DNA from: Oligoflexia bacterium
Lineage (GTDB): Bacteria > Bdellovibrionota_G > JALEGL01
Assembly: GCA_035326705.1 (NCBI GenBank)
Contig: DAOLES010000003.1
Span: 248,001 to 312,000 of the forward strand
Length of the DNA stretch: 64,000 bases
Direction: 5' to 3'
The notes beneath the pieces are model-generated. The model had not been told where the DNA came from. It searched no databases and saw nothing but the letters and a program-made list of their open reading frames with translations. How positions within the stretch are numbered: position 1 is the stretch's first letter; each line of letters opens with the position of its first letter. Both the position numbers and the translations under genes were made by a program. Of the stretch, positions 17,113 to 26,355 are shown in pieces.

Positions 17113-18384
17113 TTATTGACTGGCCTTTATTGATTGATAAAGTTTTTCTGCGGCTTCTTTTTCAGACTGCTGTGAATTAAAGAAATTGGTTACAACATCA
17201 AAAATTGCTCCCTGTACTGCGGGTGAGCTAGACATCCCATGCGCCATGCTGGGCAGAAAACTTTTTTTACTGATGCTGGCATTAATGTCTTTAATAGATT
17301 GTTGTCCACAAGCATCAAACTCACTGTCTTTGATATTTTTATTTACAGGTACAGAGCCTTTATTGGTGTTAAATATTTTTTGAAACTCTTCTTGTAAAAT
17401 CAACTTAGCCATAGCATTTTGTGCTGCCTCAGATTTTGGATTTTTATTTTTAAACATAACAAAGCTGTCTACGTTGTAGGTAAAATCACCTTGAGTGCCT
17501 GGTACAGGTACACATAAATAATCTACACCTGGTTTTTTACCGGCTTTCACAAATTCACCTTTGGCCCAGTCTCCCATGATTTGCATACCGGCACTGCCTT
17601 TAATAACCATGGCTGTTGCTTGATTCCAATCTCTCCCTGTACTGCCTTTATCCGTGTATTGTTTATAGGTTCTTAGTTTTTTAAAGGCATTTTGCATAGC
17701 CGCACCAGTTAAAGCTTCTTTTTTTAAATTTATAAACGCATCTGTATACAGTTTAGAGCCTCCTTCAGACAATACAATGGCTTCAAATACGGTTGCATCT
17801 TGCCAGTTTTGCCCACCATGCGCAATTGGCGTAAAGTCTTTCAGTTTGTTTTTAACTGCGTAGTCTTCTAGGGCCTGTGCTGCAGATTCTAACTCTTGCC
17901 ATGTTGTGGGTACTTTAACCTTAGCTTTTTTAAAGACGCTTGGGTTGACCCATAACCAGTTAACTCTGTGAATATTAACGGGAACAGCTACATAATGTTT
18001 ATTGTATTTAAGATGGTCAATCAGTGGACCATAGATTTTATTATCCCAATTTTCAGCTTTGGCAACTGCATCTAAATTTGCGTTTACACCCATGCTGGCC
18101 CATTCTTGTATGGCAGGTCCTTTAATTTGCGCTGCTGTTGGGGCATTACCTGAAACCACCCTACTTTTTAAAACAGTCATAGCATTCTCACCGCCGCCAC
18201 CGGCTACCGCAAAATCTTTCCAAGTATGACCTTCTTTTTCAAGTAATTTTTTTAGCACATTAACGGCTTCTGCTTCACTTGCAGAAGTCCACCAATGTAG
18301 GACTTCAACTTCACCTGCAAAGCTATAATAAGAAAAACTTAAAACTAGGGCACAAAAAATATTTTTTAAATAAGTATAACTCAT
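17113..18384 (-). CDS. gtsA: Sugar-binding periplasmic protein (GtsA-like)
   Basis: The 423-residue protein has a signal peptide (about residues 1-23) and begins its mature part with EVEVLHWWTSASEAEAVNVL, the fingerprint of GtsA-type glucose/mannose-binding proteins. HTWKDFAVAGGGGENAMTVL and PTAAQIKGPAIQEWA also fit closely. It captures sugar in the periplasm and delivers it to gtsBC. The neighbouring ROK kinase supports glucose as the substrate; this is inference from family resemblance. Confidence 0.92.
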   Translation of the reverse strand: MSYTYLKNIFCALVLSFSYYSFAGEVEVLHWWTSASEAEAVNVLKKLLEKEGHTWKDFAVAGGGGENAMTVLKSRVVSGNAPTAAQIKGPAIQEWASMGVNANLDAVAKAENWDNKIYGPLIDHLKYNKHYVAVPVNIHRVNWLWVNPSVFKKAKVKVPTTWQELESAAQALEDYAVKNKLKDFTPIAHGGQNWQDATVFEAIVLSEGGSKLYTDAFINLKKEALTGAAMQNAFKKLRTYKQYTDKGSTGRDWNQATAMVIKGSAGMQIMGDWAKGEFVKAGKKPGVDYLCVPVPGTQGDFTYNVDSFVMFKNKNPKSEAAQNAMAKLILQEEFQKIFNTNKGSVPVNKNIKDSEFDACGQQSIKDINASISKKSFLPSMAHGMSSSPAVQGAIFDVVTNFFNSQQSEKEAAEKLYQSIKASQ

Positions 18385-18446
18385 GCAAAGATTTGTATGT
18401 GCTCAAACTAAGATTGGCAAGAAATTCTTGAATATTTTCTGGGATC

Positions 18447-19340
18447 TTATCCTTTGTTTTTTGAAAAATAACCGACGGCAGCACCAATCATACCTGCATC
18501 ATCTCCTAAATGGGCCAGCATGATTTCTACATCCCTACCAGGATGGTTTTTTAAACGTATTTTTAGCTCTTCATACATTGTATTCTCAAACAAATCTTTT
18601 GAGCGGCTCACCCGCCCACCAAGTAATATACGCTGAGGATTAAAAATATTGACCAATGAAGCAATAACTACCCCTAGATGCTTTCCCAAATCATGATAAA
18701 CTTGCTGGGCAGCTTCTTCACCTTTTCTTGCTTGGTCAGCGATGACTTTAAGACTTTTTTGGTGCTTGGCTTCTAATGCAGATGCTGAAATATACGCTTC
18801 AATACAACCACGGTTGCCACACCCACACAGTGGACCATCCATTTGAATGGACATATGCCCCAATTCTCCAGCCATTGAGTCATAGCCCAATAATAATTGA
18901 CCATCAGATACAATGGCTCCACCGATGCCAGTTCCAATACCTAAATACAAGCAATCATTGATTCCTTGTGCATTCCCTAATTTTTGTTCCGCCAACATCA
19001 CTGCATTAGCATCATTGAGCGTATGACACTGTTCTATAGCTAGGTCCATGGCTTGACATATTTGATCAATAATCTTGATATTAATCCATTGCGGAAAATT
19101 AGGTGCACAGGCAATGGTTTGATCTTTTTTAACATAGCCTGGAATACTCAAACTAATGGGTAACTTTGTATCTTTAGCCAAGCCCTGATAAAGCTTTTTT
19201 ATCTGTTCAATCACATCTGAAAGTTTACGGCTGGCAACGGTTCGTTCAGATTTTTTTTGTAAAATATTAAGCTTTTGATCAATTAATGCAGCACGTAAAT
19301 TATGACCACCTAAATCAAAAGCTATAAGTTTCTTATTCAT
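18447..19340 (-). CDS. ROK family sugar kinase, probable glucokinase
   Basis: A 297-residue kinase with the ATP-binding N terminus AFDLGGHNLRAALID, the catalytic DANA motif (TLNDANAVMLAEQ), GIGTGIGGAIV, and the ROK zinc motif GHMSIQMDGPLCGCGNRGCIEAY. In the ROK family these residues bind sugar and zinc. It should phosphorylate incoming glucose in the cytoplasm. It is the first gene of the run with gtsA-gtsB-gtsC-ATPase, separated from gtsA by 62 bases. Confidence 0.92.
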   Translation of the reverse strand: MNKKLIAFDLGGHNLRAALIDQKLNILQKKSERTVASRKLSDVIEQIKKLYQGLAKDTKLPISLSIPGYVKKDQTIACAPNFPQWINIKIIDQICQAMDLAIEQCHTLNDANAVMLAEQKLGNAQGINDCLYLGIGTGIGGAIVSDGQLLLGYDSMAGELGHMSIQMDGPLCGCGNRGCIEAYISASALEAKHQKSLKVIADQARKGEEAAQQVYHDLGKHLGVVIASLVNIFNPQRILLGGRVSRSKDLFENTMYEELKIRLKNHPGRDVEIMLAHLGDDAGMIGAAVGYFSKNKG

Positions 19341-19628
19341 TGCCTGCTCTAAATAACATTTATTAGTTAGAGTAGAAAGTAGAATGATTTTACTTATGAT
19401 ACTTTCTTTACACTAAATTTTAGATGAAGTAAGCGTCAGTTTAAAAGCTTATTTACTCTTTGTAGTAAAATAACAAATATTATTTTCTTGTACATTATGT
19501 ACGTTTACCAGCATTGATTGAACGCAATTTTTTATTAAACTTTAATAATTACTCATATAAAAAAAATATTTTTTAAAAACTCAATATATGAATTTTATTT
19601 CATGAAAAAATATGCTATATTATAATTT
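19341..19628. other. Divergent intergenic region between glucokinase and exporter operon
   Basis: Very AT-rich. It must hold promoters for both directions. A palindrome GTACATTATGTAC lies near 19490-19502 and is a candidate operator. A perfect TATAAT (19621-19626) sits only two bases before the regulator ATG at 19629, so the regulator message may be leaderless, or that box may be fortuitous. Confidence 0.4.
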
Positions 19629-19919
19629 ATGATATCGTCTCAATGGACTTTTTTTTCTAATCATGCCCATGTTTTGTTTATACTTTATCAACATCCAAAT
19701 ATAACCATGAAAGATATATCAACTGCTGTAGGCATTACAGAACGTGCTGTTCATAAAATCATTAAAGAACTAGAAGCGTTTTACTACATAAAATCAAAAA
19801 AAGAAGGACGTAGAAACACTTATACTTTAAACTTAAATAAACCCTTAAGACACAAAATAGAAAAACACTGTAAAATCAAAGATCTTATTCAATTAATAAG
19901 TCTAGAAGATAAAAAATGA
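19629..19919 (+). CDS. Winged-helix regulator of the exporter operon
   Basis: A 96-residue DNA-binding protein. The segment TMKDISTAVGITERAVHKIIKELEAFYYI is a classic winged helix (helix-turn-helix then wing KSKKEGRRNTYTL). The N terminus SQWTFFSNHAHVLFIL is characteristic of a family found beside HlyD/TolC exporter genes. It overlaps the ABC gene by four bases (ATGA) and is probably its local regulator. No in-frame start exists upstream because a stop lies immediately before the ATG. Confidence 0.82.
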   Translation: MISSQWTFFSNHAHVLFILYQHPNITMKDISTAVGITERAVHKIIKELEAFYYIKSKKEGRRNTYTLNLNKPLRHKIEKHCKIKDLIQLISLEDKK

Positions 19920-21571
19920 AAACAACAAACTCAGCACCCTTAAAAACTCTAAAACTCCTTTTTGCATTGATTATCAAAAACAGTAAAGATTTTGCTCTCA
20001 ATATTCTTTTTTTTGGTTTGCTGGTCTCTGTTCTAAGTCTTGCTATTCCTCTTTCAGTGCAAACATTGGTTAATAGCATCAGTTTTACCTCACTCAATCA
20101 ACCTATAGCAGTTGTTAGCATCCTTCTGTTTATTGTTTTAATTAGCTCTGCTATTTTCCAAGTTTTGCAAACATGGCTTATTGACCTTTTTCATAGAAAA
20201 GTTTTTGCTCATCTGGGCTCTGAAGTAGCCAATAGAATTTATTTAGCAAAAGCAGAACTTTATAAAAATCAAAATGTACCTGAACTAATCAATCGTTTTT
20301 TTGATATTTTTACTTTGCAAAAAAGTTTAGCAACCTTAATGACTGACGGCTTTGCTTTATTTTTACAATTGACTATTGGCTTGCTGTTTATTGCTTTTTA
20401 TCACCCTTTATTCTTGGCATTTGATGCTTTTTTAATCCTATATCTTTTTTGCATATGGTTTTTTTTTGGACAAAAAGCAATACAAACCGCTATTAATGAA
20501 TCCAAAGCAAAGTATAAATTTGTGAATTGGTTAGAACAGTCAAGTAAAGCTTATGAACTGCTCGCTGCAACTAAGGTTAAAACCATTACTTATCAAAAGT
20601 CTGAAAACTATATCTCTTCTTACGTAGAAAAAAGAAAACAACATTTCACTTACCTTTTAGCACAAACAATCATGCTCACTACTTTGTTTGCTATTTCAAG
20701 TTCTTTATTATTAGGTTTAGGTGGTTACTTGGTTAATCAAAATCAACTTTCATTGGGACAGTTGGTTGCTGCTGAAATTATTGTGACCAGTATTTTGATT
20801 AACCTTTCTAAATCTTCTAAATATCTTGAACTATTTTATGATTTAGTTGCTGCCTGCGAAAAAATATCTCATTTATTCTCATTTAAAATTGAACAAAAAA
20901 ACAATAAAATTCGTTCCTTTGATAGAATTGATATTTCAATCAAAGACATTTATATTTCAAATAGAGATAAATACTTTCAATTATCTTTGGATATCCCTTT
21001 CAAAAATAAAGTTTATTTTCATGTCAATGAGAGTTCTTGTAAAGAAATTCTCCTTGATCATCTTTTTGGTCAAAATAACACAGGCAGTGGTCATTTATTT
21101 ATTAACAATGAAAAATCCAATAACATCCCCATTCAAGACTTAAGACTAAATATATACGACTGTGGTTACCCTAATTTTATTGAAGGTAGTATTAAAGATA
21201 ACTTAACCCTAGGTTTATCTAACATTGATGACAAAGAGATTTATAAAGTCTTAGAACTTTTAGAATTGGAAGAAAGCATTAGCACTTTTAACAAACAACT
21301 CAATACATTAATGCTTCCTAATGGTTCACCTTTATGGAAAAGTCAATTACCTAGATTGGATATTGCCAGAGCAATTCTTTTAAAACCTAAAGTATTAATT
21401 TTAAATGAATCCTTTCAATTACTTTCAAAAGAACGCCAAGATAAAGTTTTAGATTATATTACTTCTAGCGAGCATTCTTGGACTGTATTACACTTTGATA
21501 AACAACCGACCAATTCAAAAAGATATGACCAAATTGTTTCACTAAAATGGGAAAGAAAAAATGAATATTGA
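19916..21571 (+). CDS. ABC exporter-like protein with degenerate ATPase domain
   Basis: The 551-residue protein has a six-helix ABC exporter membrane domain (about residues 30-315) and a C-terminal domain with the position of a nucleotide-binding domain (about 330-545) but broken motifs. The Walker A site reads VNESSCKEI instead of GxxGxGKST, the signature reads LWKSQ instead of LSGGQ, Walker B has Asn for Asp (VLILNESF), and the H-loop His appears to be lost. It should not hydrolyse ATP by the usual mechanism. It overlaps the regulator and the HlyD gene and forms the core of a three-part envelope-spanning exporter. Confidence 0.85.
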   Translation: MKTTNSAPLKTLKLLFALIIKNSKDFALNILFFGLLVSVLSLAIPLSVQTLVNSISFTSLNQPIAVVSILLFIVLISSAIFQVLQTWLIDLFHRKVFAHLGSEVANRIYLAKAELYKNQNVPELINRFFDIFTLQKSLATLMTDGFALFLQLTIGLLFIAFYHPLFLAFDAFLILYLFCIWFFFGQKAIQTAINESKAKYKFVNWLEQSSKAYELLAATKVKTITYQKSENYISSYVEKRKQHFTYLLAQTIMLTTLFAISSSLLLGLGGYLVNQNQLSLGQLVAAEIIVTSILINLSKSSKYLELFYDLVAACEKISHLFSFKIEQKNNKIRSFDRIDISIKDIYISNRDKYFQLSLDIPFKNKVYFHVNESSCKEILLDHLFGQNNTGSGHLFINNEKSNNIPIQDLRLNIYDCGYPNFIEGSIKDNLTLGLSNIDDKEIYKVLELLELEESISTFNKQLNTLMLPNGSPLWKSQLPRLDIARAILLKPKVLILNESFQLLSKERQDKVLDYITSSEHSWTVLHFDKQPTNSKRYDQIVSLKWERKNEY

Positions 21572-22604
21572 GTTTAATTCTAGCACAGAGAAATCAGAAT
21601 TTTTTAAAACCAAAGATTTAATCCAATCTCCTAAATTTATATGGTTCCTAAGTATCAGCACCTTTAGTTTATTTACATTACTTTTACTCTTATTAATTTT
21701 TGTTCCCTGGCAGCAAACAACCGCAGGAGATGGCCACGTTATTGCTTTAGATCCAAACGATAGAATTCAGGATCTAGAAAGTTTTGTCGATGGTATCGTA
21801 TCAAAATGGTATGTTAAAGATGGCAGTATTGTAAAAAAAGGTGACCCTATTGTTGAAATTATTGACAATGATCCTCTTCTTATAAACCGACTAACTAGAG
21901 AAACTCAAGCAAAGCGCAAAAAAGTAGATGTTTCCAAAATTGCTGCTCAAACAGCAAAAAATAATTTTTTACGTCAAGAAAAGTTATACAAAGAAGGCTT
22001 AGCATCACAAAAAGATTTTGAATATGCCACAATAAATTACAAAAAGCTTTTATCACAATTAGCTCAAGATGAGGCTGAACTAGCTAAGTCTGAAGTTTCT
22101 CTTTCAAGACAAGAACTAAGAATAGTTAAAGCACCATCTGATGGAACAGTTTTATATGTCATCCCTGGGTCAAATAATCTGATTATCAAAAAAGGAGATA
22201 AGGTTGCGCGTTTTTTACCAAAAACTCAACAGCGTGCAGTAGAAATTTTTATTGACGGTAATGATTTTCCATTGGTCTATGCTGGTAGAAAAGTAAGAAT
22301 TCAATTTGAAGGTTGGCCAGCAGTTCAATCAACTGGTTGGCCTTCTCTTGCCATTGGCACATTTGCAGGCACTGTCTGGTCTACGGACTCTTCACAAGAA
22401 AAAAATGGTAAATTTAGAGCCATTATTGTACCTGATTTATCAGAAAGACCTTGGCCTAGTGAAAGATTCTTACGTCAAGGCACAAGAGCTCATGCTTGGG
22501 TTACTTTAGATGAAGTAACATTGGGTTATGAATTATGGCGAAGATTTAATGGTTTTCCAATTGCAGTTGATAAAAACTTAGATACCCTGGGCTCTGTAAA
22601 GTAA
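21561..22604 (+). CDS. HlyD-family periplasmic adaptor
   Basis: A 347-residue membrane-fusion protein. One N-terminal membrane helix (about residues 28-50) ends in LLLLLIFVPWQQTTAGDG. A biotinyl-lipoyl-like strand set follows (DGIVSKWYVKDGSIVKKGDPIVEI), then a coiled-coil hairpin (about 110-190) and the second lipoyl half (IVKAPSDGTVLYVI). It should link the inner-membrane ABC-like protein to TolC. It overlaps the ABC gene by 11 bases and its stop overlaps the TolC start by one base. Confidence 0.9.
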   Translation: MNIEFNSSTEKSEFFKTKDLIQSPKFIWFLSISTFSLFTLLLLLLIFVPWQQTTAGDGHVIALDPNDRIQDLESFVDGIVSKWYVKDGSIVKKGDPIVEIIDNDPLLINRLTRETQAKRKKVDVSKIAAQTAKNNFLRQEKLYKEGLASQKDFEYATINYKKLLSQLAQDEAELAKSEVSLSRQELRIVKAPSDGTVLYVIPGSNNLIIKKGDKVARFLPKTQQRAVEIFIDGNDFPLVYAGRKVRIQFEGWPAVQSTGWPSLAIGTFAGTVWSTDSSQEKNGKFRAIIVPDLSERPWPSERFLRQGTRAHAWVTLDEVTLGYELWRRFNGFPIAVDKNLDTLGSVK

Positions 22605-23998
22605 TGCTAGTTAGATCAATTATACTTTTATCCCTAATTTTTAAATTTGCTTTTGCAAAAAATAACTCTTATTTGTCTTTAAAACAACTGCTTAAAAGTG
22701 CAAGTGAGTTTCATCCAGAAATGATGAGCCAGTACGAAAAAATAAAACAAAGTGAACAGGATATTAATATTGCTAAAAGTTTTTTTGACACTAAACTTAA
22801 TTTTGAAAACAATTACGCAGCAAATGGATTTTACGATGGCAGCTATTTTTCTACTTTTTTTGAACAAAGTCTACCATGGTCTAGTATAAATTTATACGGA
22901 CAGTTTAAAAAAAGCAATGGCAACTTTCCTGACTATGAAGGTCATCTTGAGACACTGAGCCAAGGAGAGATGAGCTTTGGAATTGAATGGTCAATCTTAG
23001 AATCTTTTATAACTGATCCGAGAAAGATTGCCATACTAGAGGCAGAGTTTAAAAATAACATTGAAGTACAACAAGCTCAGCTTGTGAAAATTTTTTTTCA
23101 AGAAAAAGCTGCTCAAGCTTTTTTTAAGTGGAAAGCATATGTCAAAATTTTTAACACCTATCAAAATCTACTAGCTCTTGCACAAAATAGACAAGAAGGT
23201 TTGATAAAACGAAATAAATTTGGAGACCTTGCAACAATTTATATTGAAGAAAACCAACGTTATATTTTTGAAAGAGAAAGGAAAGTGCTGTTAGCAAAAC
23301 AACTTCTTGACAATGCCATCATAGAGCTTCTTTTTTTCTTGAGAAATTCTGAAGGAAATATTCAATATACTCCTGATACCTTTAAACTAGAGCCTGATGA
23401 AATTGATGAAGGGGCTTTGAGTTTCGAGGACACAGACAGTTCTGCTATAAATAATTTTCCAGGTCTTAGCATCTTTCTTTTTAGAAAAAAAATTATTGAC
23501 CAAACCATGCAGTATTTAAAAATTAAGCGTTTACCTGACTTAAAAATTAAAACTAAATACAGTAAAGACCTTGGAACTGGTTCACAATCACTTGCTCCTC
23601 AAGAATTCGATATATCATCAAATTTTTCTTTTCCTTTGCAAAACAGAAAAAATAAAGCAACCTATTTAAAAGCAAAAAGTAAATTAAGAGAACTTAATTT
23701 TTCTTATCAAGCAGAGAAAGAAAAGCTTAATAATGCTTATAAACAAATTCTTGTATCAAAAAATACTGCGCAAAAACAACTGAAGGTTATTCAACAAGAA
23801 GTTACAATTGCAAAGAAGCTTGCTCAGGCAGAACGTATCCGTTGGGAAAATGGTGATAGTAATTTTTTATTGGTTAACCTTAGAGAACAAGATCTTGCCG
23901 CAACCAATATAGAGCTTATCAAGACCCACCTTGCTTTGGAGACACTCTGGGTTCAAAACTTGGGAATAACCAATAACTTTGAGAAACTACTTCATTAA
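22604..23998 (+). CDS. TolC-family outer-membrane efflux protein
   Basis: A 464-residue outer-membrane channel protein with a signal peptide (about residues 1-18, ending FAFAK). Long alpha-helical segments, the KQLLKSASEFHPEM N-terminal repeat start, and the C-terminal helical repeat with AERIRWENGDSNFLLVNLREQDL fit the OEP family. It completes the regulator-ABC-HlyD-TolC operon. Its stop codon overlaps that of the convergent ABC-2 permease gene by three bases. Confidence 0.88.
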   Translation: MLVRSIILLSLIFKFAFAKNNSYLSLKQLLKSASEFHPEMMSQYEKIKQSEQDINIAKSFFDTKLNFENNYAANGFYDGSYFSTFFEQSLPWSSINLYGQFKKSNGNFPDYEGHLETLSQGEMSFGIEWSILESFITDPRKIAILEAEFKNNIEVQQAQLVKIFFQEKAAQAFFKWKAYVKIFNTYQNLLALAQNRQEGLIKRNKFGDLATIYIEENQRYIFERERKVLLAKQLLDNAIIELLFFLRNSEGNIQYTPDTFKLEPDEIDEGALSFEDTDSSAINNFPGLSIFLFRKKIIDQTMQYLKIKRLPDLKIKTKYSKDLGTGSQSLAPQEFDISSNFSFPLQNRKNKATYLKAKSKLRELNFSYQAEKEKLNNAYKQILVSKNTAQKQLKVIQQEVTIAKKLAQAERIRWENGDSNFLLVNLREQDLAATNIELIKTHLALETLWVQNLGITNNFEKLLH

Positions 23999-24756
23999 CT
24001 CTTTAAACGATATCCTGTTTTAAAAATCCAACGAATAATTAAAATACATATAACCAACATCACTGCAATAGCTTTTAAACTTAACCACACACTAAAGTCA
24101 GAGTTTTCATAAAAGCTCCATCTAAAACCATTGATTAAATAAACCACTGGGTTAAGCATAGAAACTTTTTGCCAAAACTCTGGCAACATTTTAATGGAGT
24201 AAAAACTACCGCCTAAAAACGTTAGGGGTGTAATAATTAATACTGGGATAATATTAAGTTTTTCAAAACCATCCGCCCACAAACCAAGAATAAAGCCTAA
24301 CATACTAAAGGTTATACAGGTTAAACACAAAAAGAGAATCATAATGAAAACATGCTTAATATAAAGATCCACAAAAAAGAAAGATGTTAACAAAATGATT
24401 GTCCCAATGATCAATGATTTACTGGCAGCTGCCCCTACATAACCAATAATAATTTCTACATATGAAACTGGCGCAGATAACACTTCATAAATTGTTCCAG
24501 TAAAACGTGGAAAGTAAATGCCAAAAGATGCATTGGATATACTTTGGGTTAATACAGATAACATAATCAAGCCAGGAACAATAAAAGAACCATAACTCAC
24601 GCCATCTATATCCTGCATTCTTGAACCAATAGCTGAACCAAATACAATAAAATACAAAGCAGTTGAAATTACTGGCGAGGCAATGCTTTGCATGGCTGTC
24701 CGCCACATTCTTTTCATTTCAAAATTATAAATGGCTTTAATGGCTTGAATATTCAT
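23995..24756 (-). CDS. ABC-2 type exporter permease
   Basis: A 253-residue inner-membrane protein with six hydrophobic segments and the family segment YFPRFTGTIYEVLSAPVSYVEI between helices, which is typical of ABC-2 permeases of the YadH/NodJ type. It overlaps the ATPase gene by four bases and works with it. The substrate is unknown; relatives export polysaccharides, lipids or drugs. Confidence 0.92.
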   Translation of the reverse strand: MNIQAIKAIYNFEMKRMWRTAMQSIASPVISTALYFIVFGSAIGSRMQDIDGVSYGSFIVPGLIMLSVLTQSISNASFGIYFPRFTGTIYEVLSAPVSYVEIIIGYVGAAASKSLIIGTIILLTSFFFVDLYIKHVFIMILFLCLTCITFSMLGFILGLWADGFEKLNIIPVLIITPLTFLGGSFYSIKMLPEFWQKVSMLNPVVYLINGFRWSFYENSDFSVWLSLKAIAVMLVICILIIRWIFKTGYRLKS

Positions 24757-25673
24757 TTTTTCTCCACAAGTTTAACAAAAATTTCTTCTAAAGATGTTTC
24801 CTGAGTTTTGATGTCATCAATGATTAACTGACAATCTTCTAGACATCTAAAAAAGCTGGTTACATTTTTTTGTCTAATATCATAAGTATAGGTTATTGAT
24901 GACCCGTCATCAGATAAACTAACATCGTATTGATTTAAATTTTCCGGAAGGGTCTGTAATGCTGTTTTAAGAAAAATAGTTAAACTTTTTTTGCCCAATT
25001 TACCCATCAATGAAGCTTTATCATCTACTACAATTATTTCACCTTCATTGATCACTGCAATTCTATCTGCCATGCGCTCAGCTTCTTCTATATAGTGTGT
25101 TGTCAATACAACACTAACCCCACTTTTTCTTAGTTCATCCACTTGTCGCCACATGCTTTCTCTGAGCTGAACATCCACGCCTGCTGTAGGTTCATCTAAA
25201 AATAAAATTTTAGGCTCGTGCGCTAAAGCTTTAGCAATCATGACTCTTCGTTTCATGCCTCCAGATAGTGCACCTAACTTTTCATTCCTTTTTTCCCATA
25301 AGGATAAGCTTTCTAAAGTTTTTTGAATATAAGCTGCATCGGCTTTTAAACCAAAAATACCTCTTGAAAAACTCACTGTATCCACTACTTTTTCAAATAA
25401 ATCTCTGGTTATCTCTTGTGGGACCAAGCCTATCAATTGCCTAACTTTTCTATAATCATCAACAATATCCAAATCATTGACTGTAATTTGTCCAGAGGTA
25501 ACTTTAATTAAACTACAGACAGCACTGATTAAAGTTGTTTTACCCGCGCCGTTAGGTCCTAACAAAGCCAGTATTTCCCCTTGTTTTAGTTCCAAATTAA
25601 TATTTTTTAATGCCTCAAAACCACCATCATAGGTTTTATTTAAATTTTTAATTTTTAATATTGTTTGTGCCAT
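24753..25673 (-). CDS. ABC exporter ATPase (YadG/CcmA-like)
   Basis: ATPase for the adjacent ABC-2 permease. Walker A GPNGAGKTT (about residues 40-48), Q-loop PQEITRDLF, signature LSGGMKRRVMIA, Walker B ILFLDEPTAGVD and H-loop TTHYIEEAE are intact. The C-terminal ~85 residues form the accessory domain of DrrA-type ATPases. I use the ATG at 25673; the reading frame stays open for 20 more codons upstream but with no conserved sequence. Confidence 0.93.
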   Translation of the reverse strand: MAQTILKIKNLNKTYDGGFEALKNINLELKQGEILALLGPNGAGKTTLISAVCSLIKVTSGQITVNDLDIVDDYRKVRQLIGLVPQEITRDLFEKVVDTVSFSRGIFGLKADAAYIQKTLESLSLWEKRNEKLGALSGGMKRRVMIAKALAHEPKILFLDEPTAGVDVQLRESMWRQVDELRKSGVSVVLTTHYIEEAERMADRIAVINEGEIIVVDDKASLMGKLGKKSLTIFLKTALQTLPENLNQYDVSLSDDGSSITYTYDIRQKNVTSFFRCLEDCQLIIDDIKTQETSLEEIFVKLVEKK

Positions 25674-25776
25674 AACTGGCCCAGAAGATAACGGCTGTTC
25701 AAGATCTTGACAAGACAAAAGCTTTAAAAGCACAAAAGTTTTTTGCTTAAATTCATCAGTTTGGTAGAAAAAAAAT

Positions 25777-26238
25777 ATGAATTATTGGTTAATGAAAACT
25801 GAGCCCGATGCTTTTTCTCTAGAAGATCTTAAAAAATCCCCACAACAAACAACTTTATGGGATGGGGTTAGAAATTACCAAGCCCGCAATTTTATGCGTG
25901 ATCAAATGAAGCTTGGTGACAAGGTGTTCTTCTACCATTCACAGGAAAAGCCACCCAGTATTGTTGCCATTGCCAAAGTAGTAAAAGAAGCTTATCCAGA
26001 TCCAAGCCAATTTAATGAAAAAAGCAAGTACTATGACAGCAAAGCTGATCCCAATAAACCAAGGTGGTTTTGTGTGGACATTCAATTAGAGCAAGAGCTT
26101 AAGCAAGCCATTGGTTTGGATGAACTTAAAAAACACTCAGAACTTGCAGATATGCCTTTATTACAAAAAGGCCAACGCTTATCGGTTCAACCCGTAAGCT
26201 CAGCCCATTGGAAGTTTATTCTTCAATTAATAACATAA
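25777..26238 (+). CDS. EVE domain protein
   Basis: The 153-residue protein is an EVE domain over its full length: YWLMKTEPDAFSLEDL, then LWDGVRNYQARNFMRD, GDKVFFYHSQEKPPSIVAIA and the C-terminal PLLQKGQRLSVQPVS. The fold is related to PUA/YTH domains and is thought to bind modified bases in DNA or RNA. It stands alone here, divergent from the ABC exporter genes. Confidence 0.93.
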   Translation: MNYWLMKTEPDAFSLEDLKKSPQQTTLWDGVRNYQARNFMRDQMKLGDKVFFYHSQEKPPSIVAIAKVVKEAYPDPSQFNEKSKYYDSKADPNKPRWFCVDIQLEQELKQAIGLDELKKHSELADMPLLQKGQRLSVQPVSSAHWKFILQLIT

Positions 26239-26355
26239 ACTATGCAATATTTGCGCAAAATGACTTTTTTGCAGGCTAACCCTAGATAAAAACTAAATAA
26301 TATTAATATCTTAGTCTAAGACTATCATGGCCTAAAAATTGCTCACTTTAAGGCT

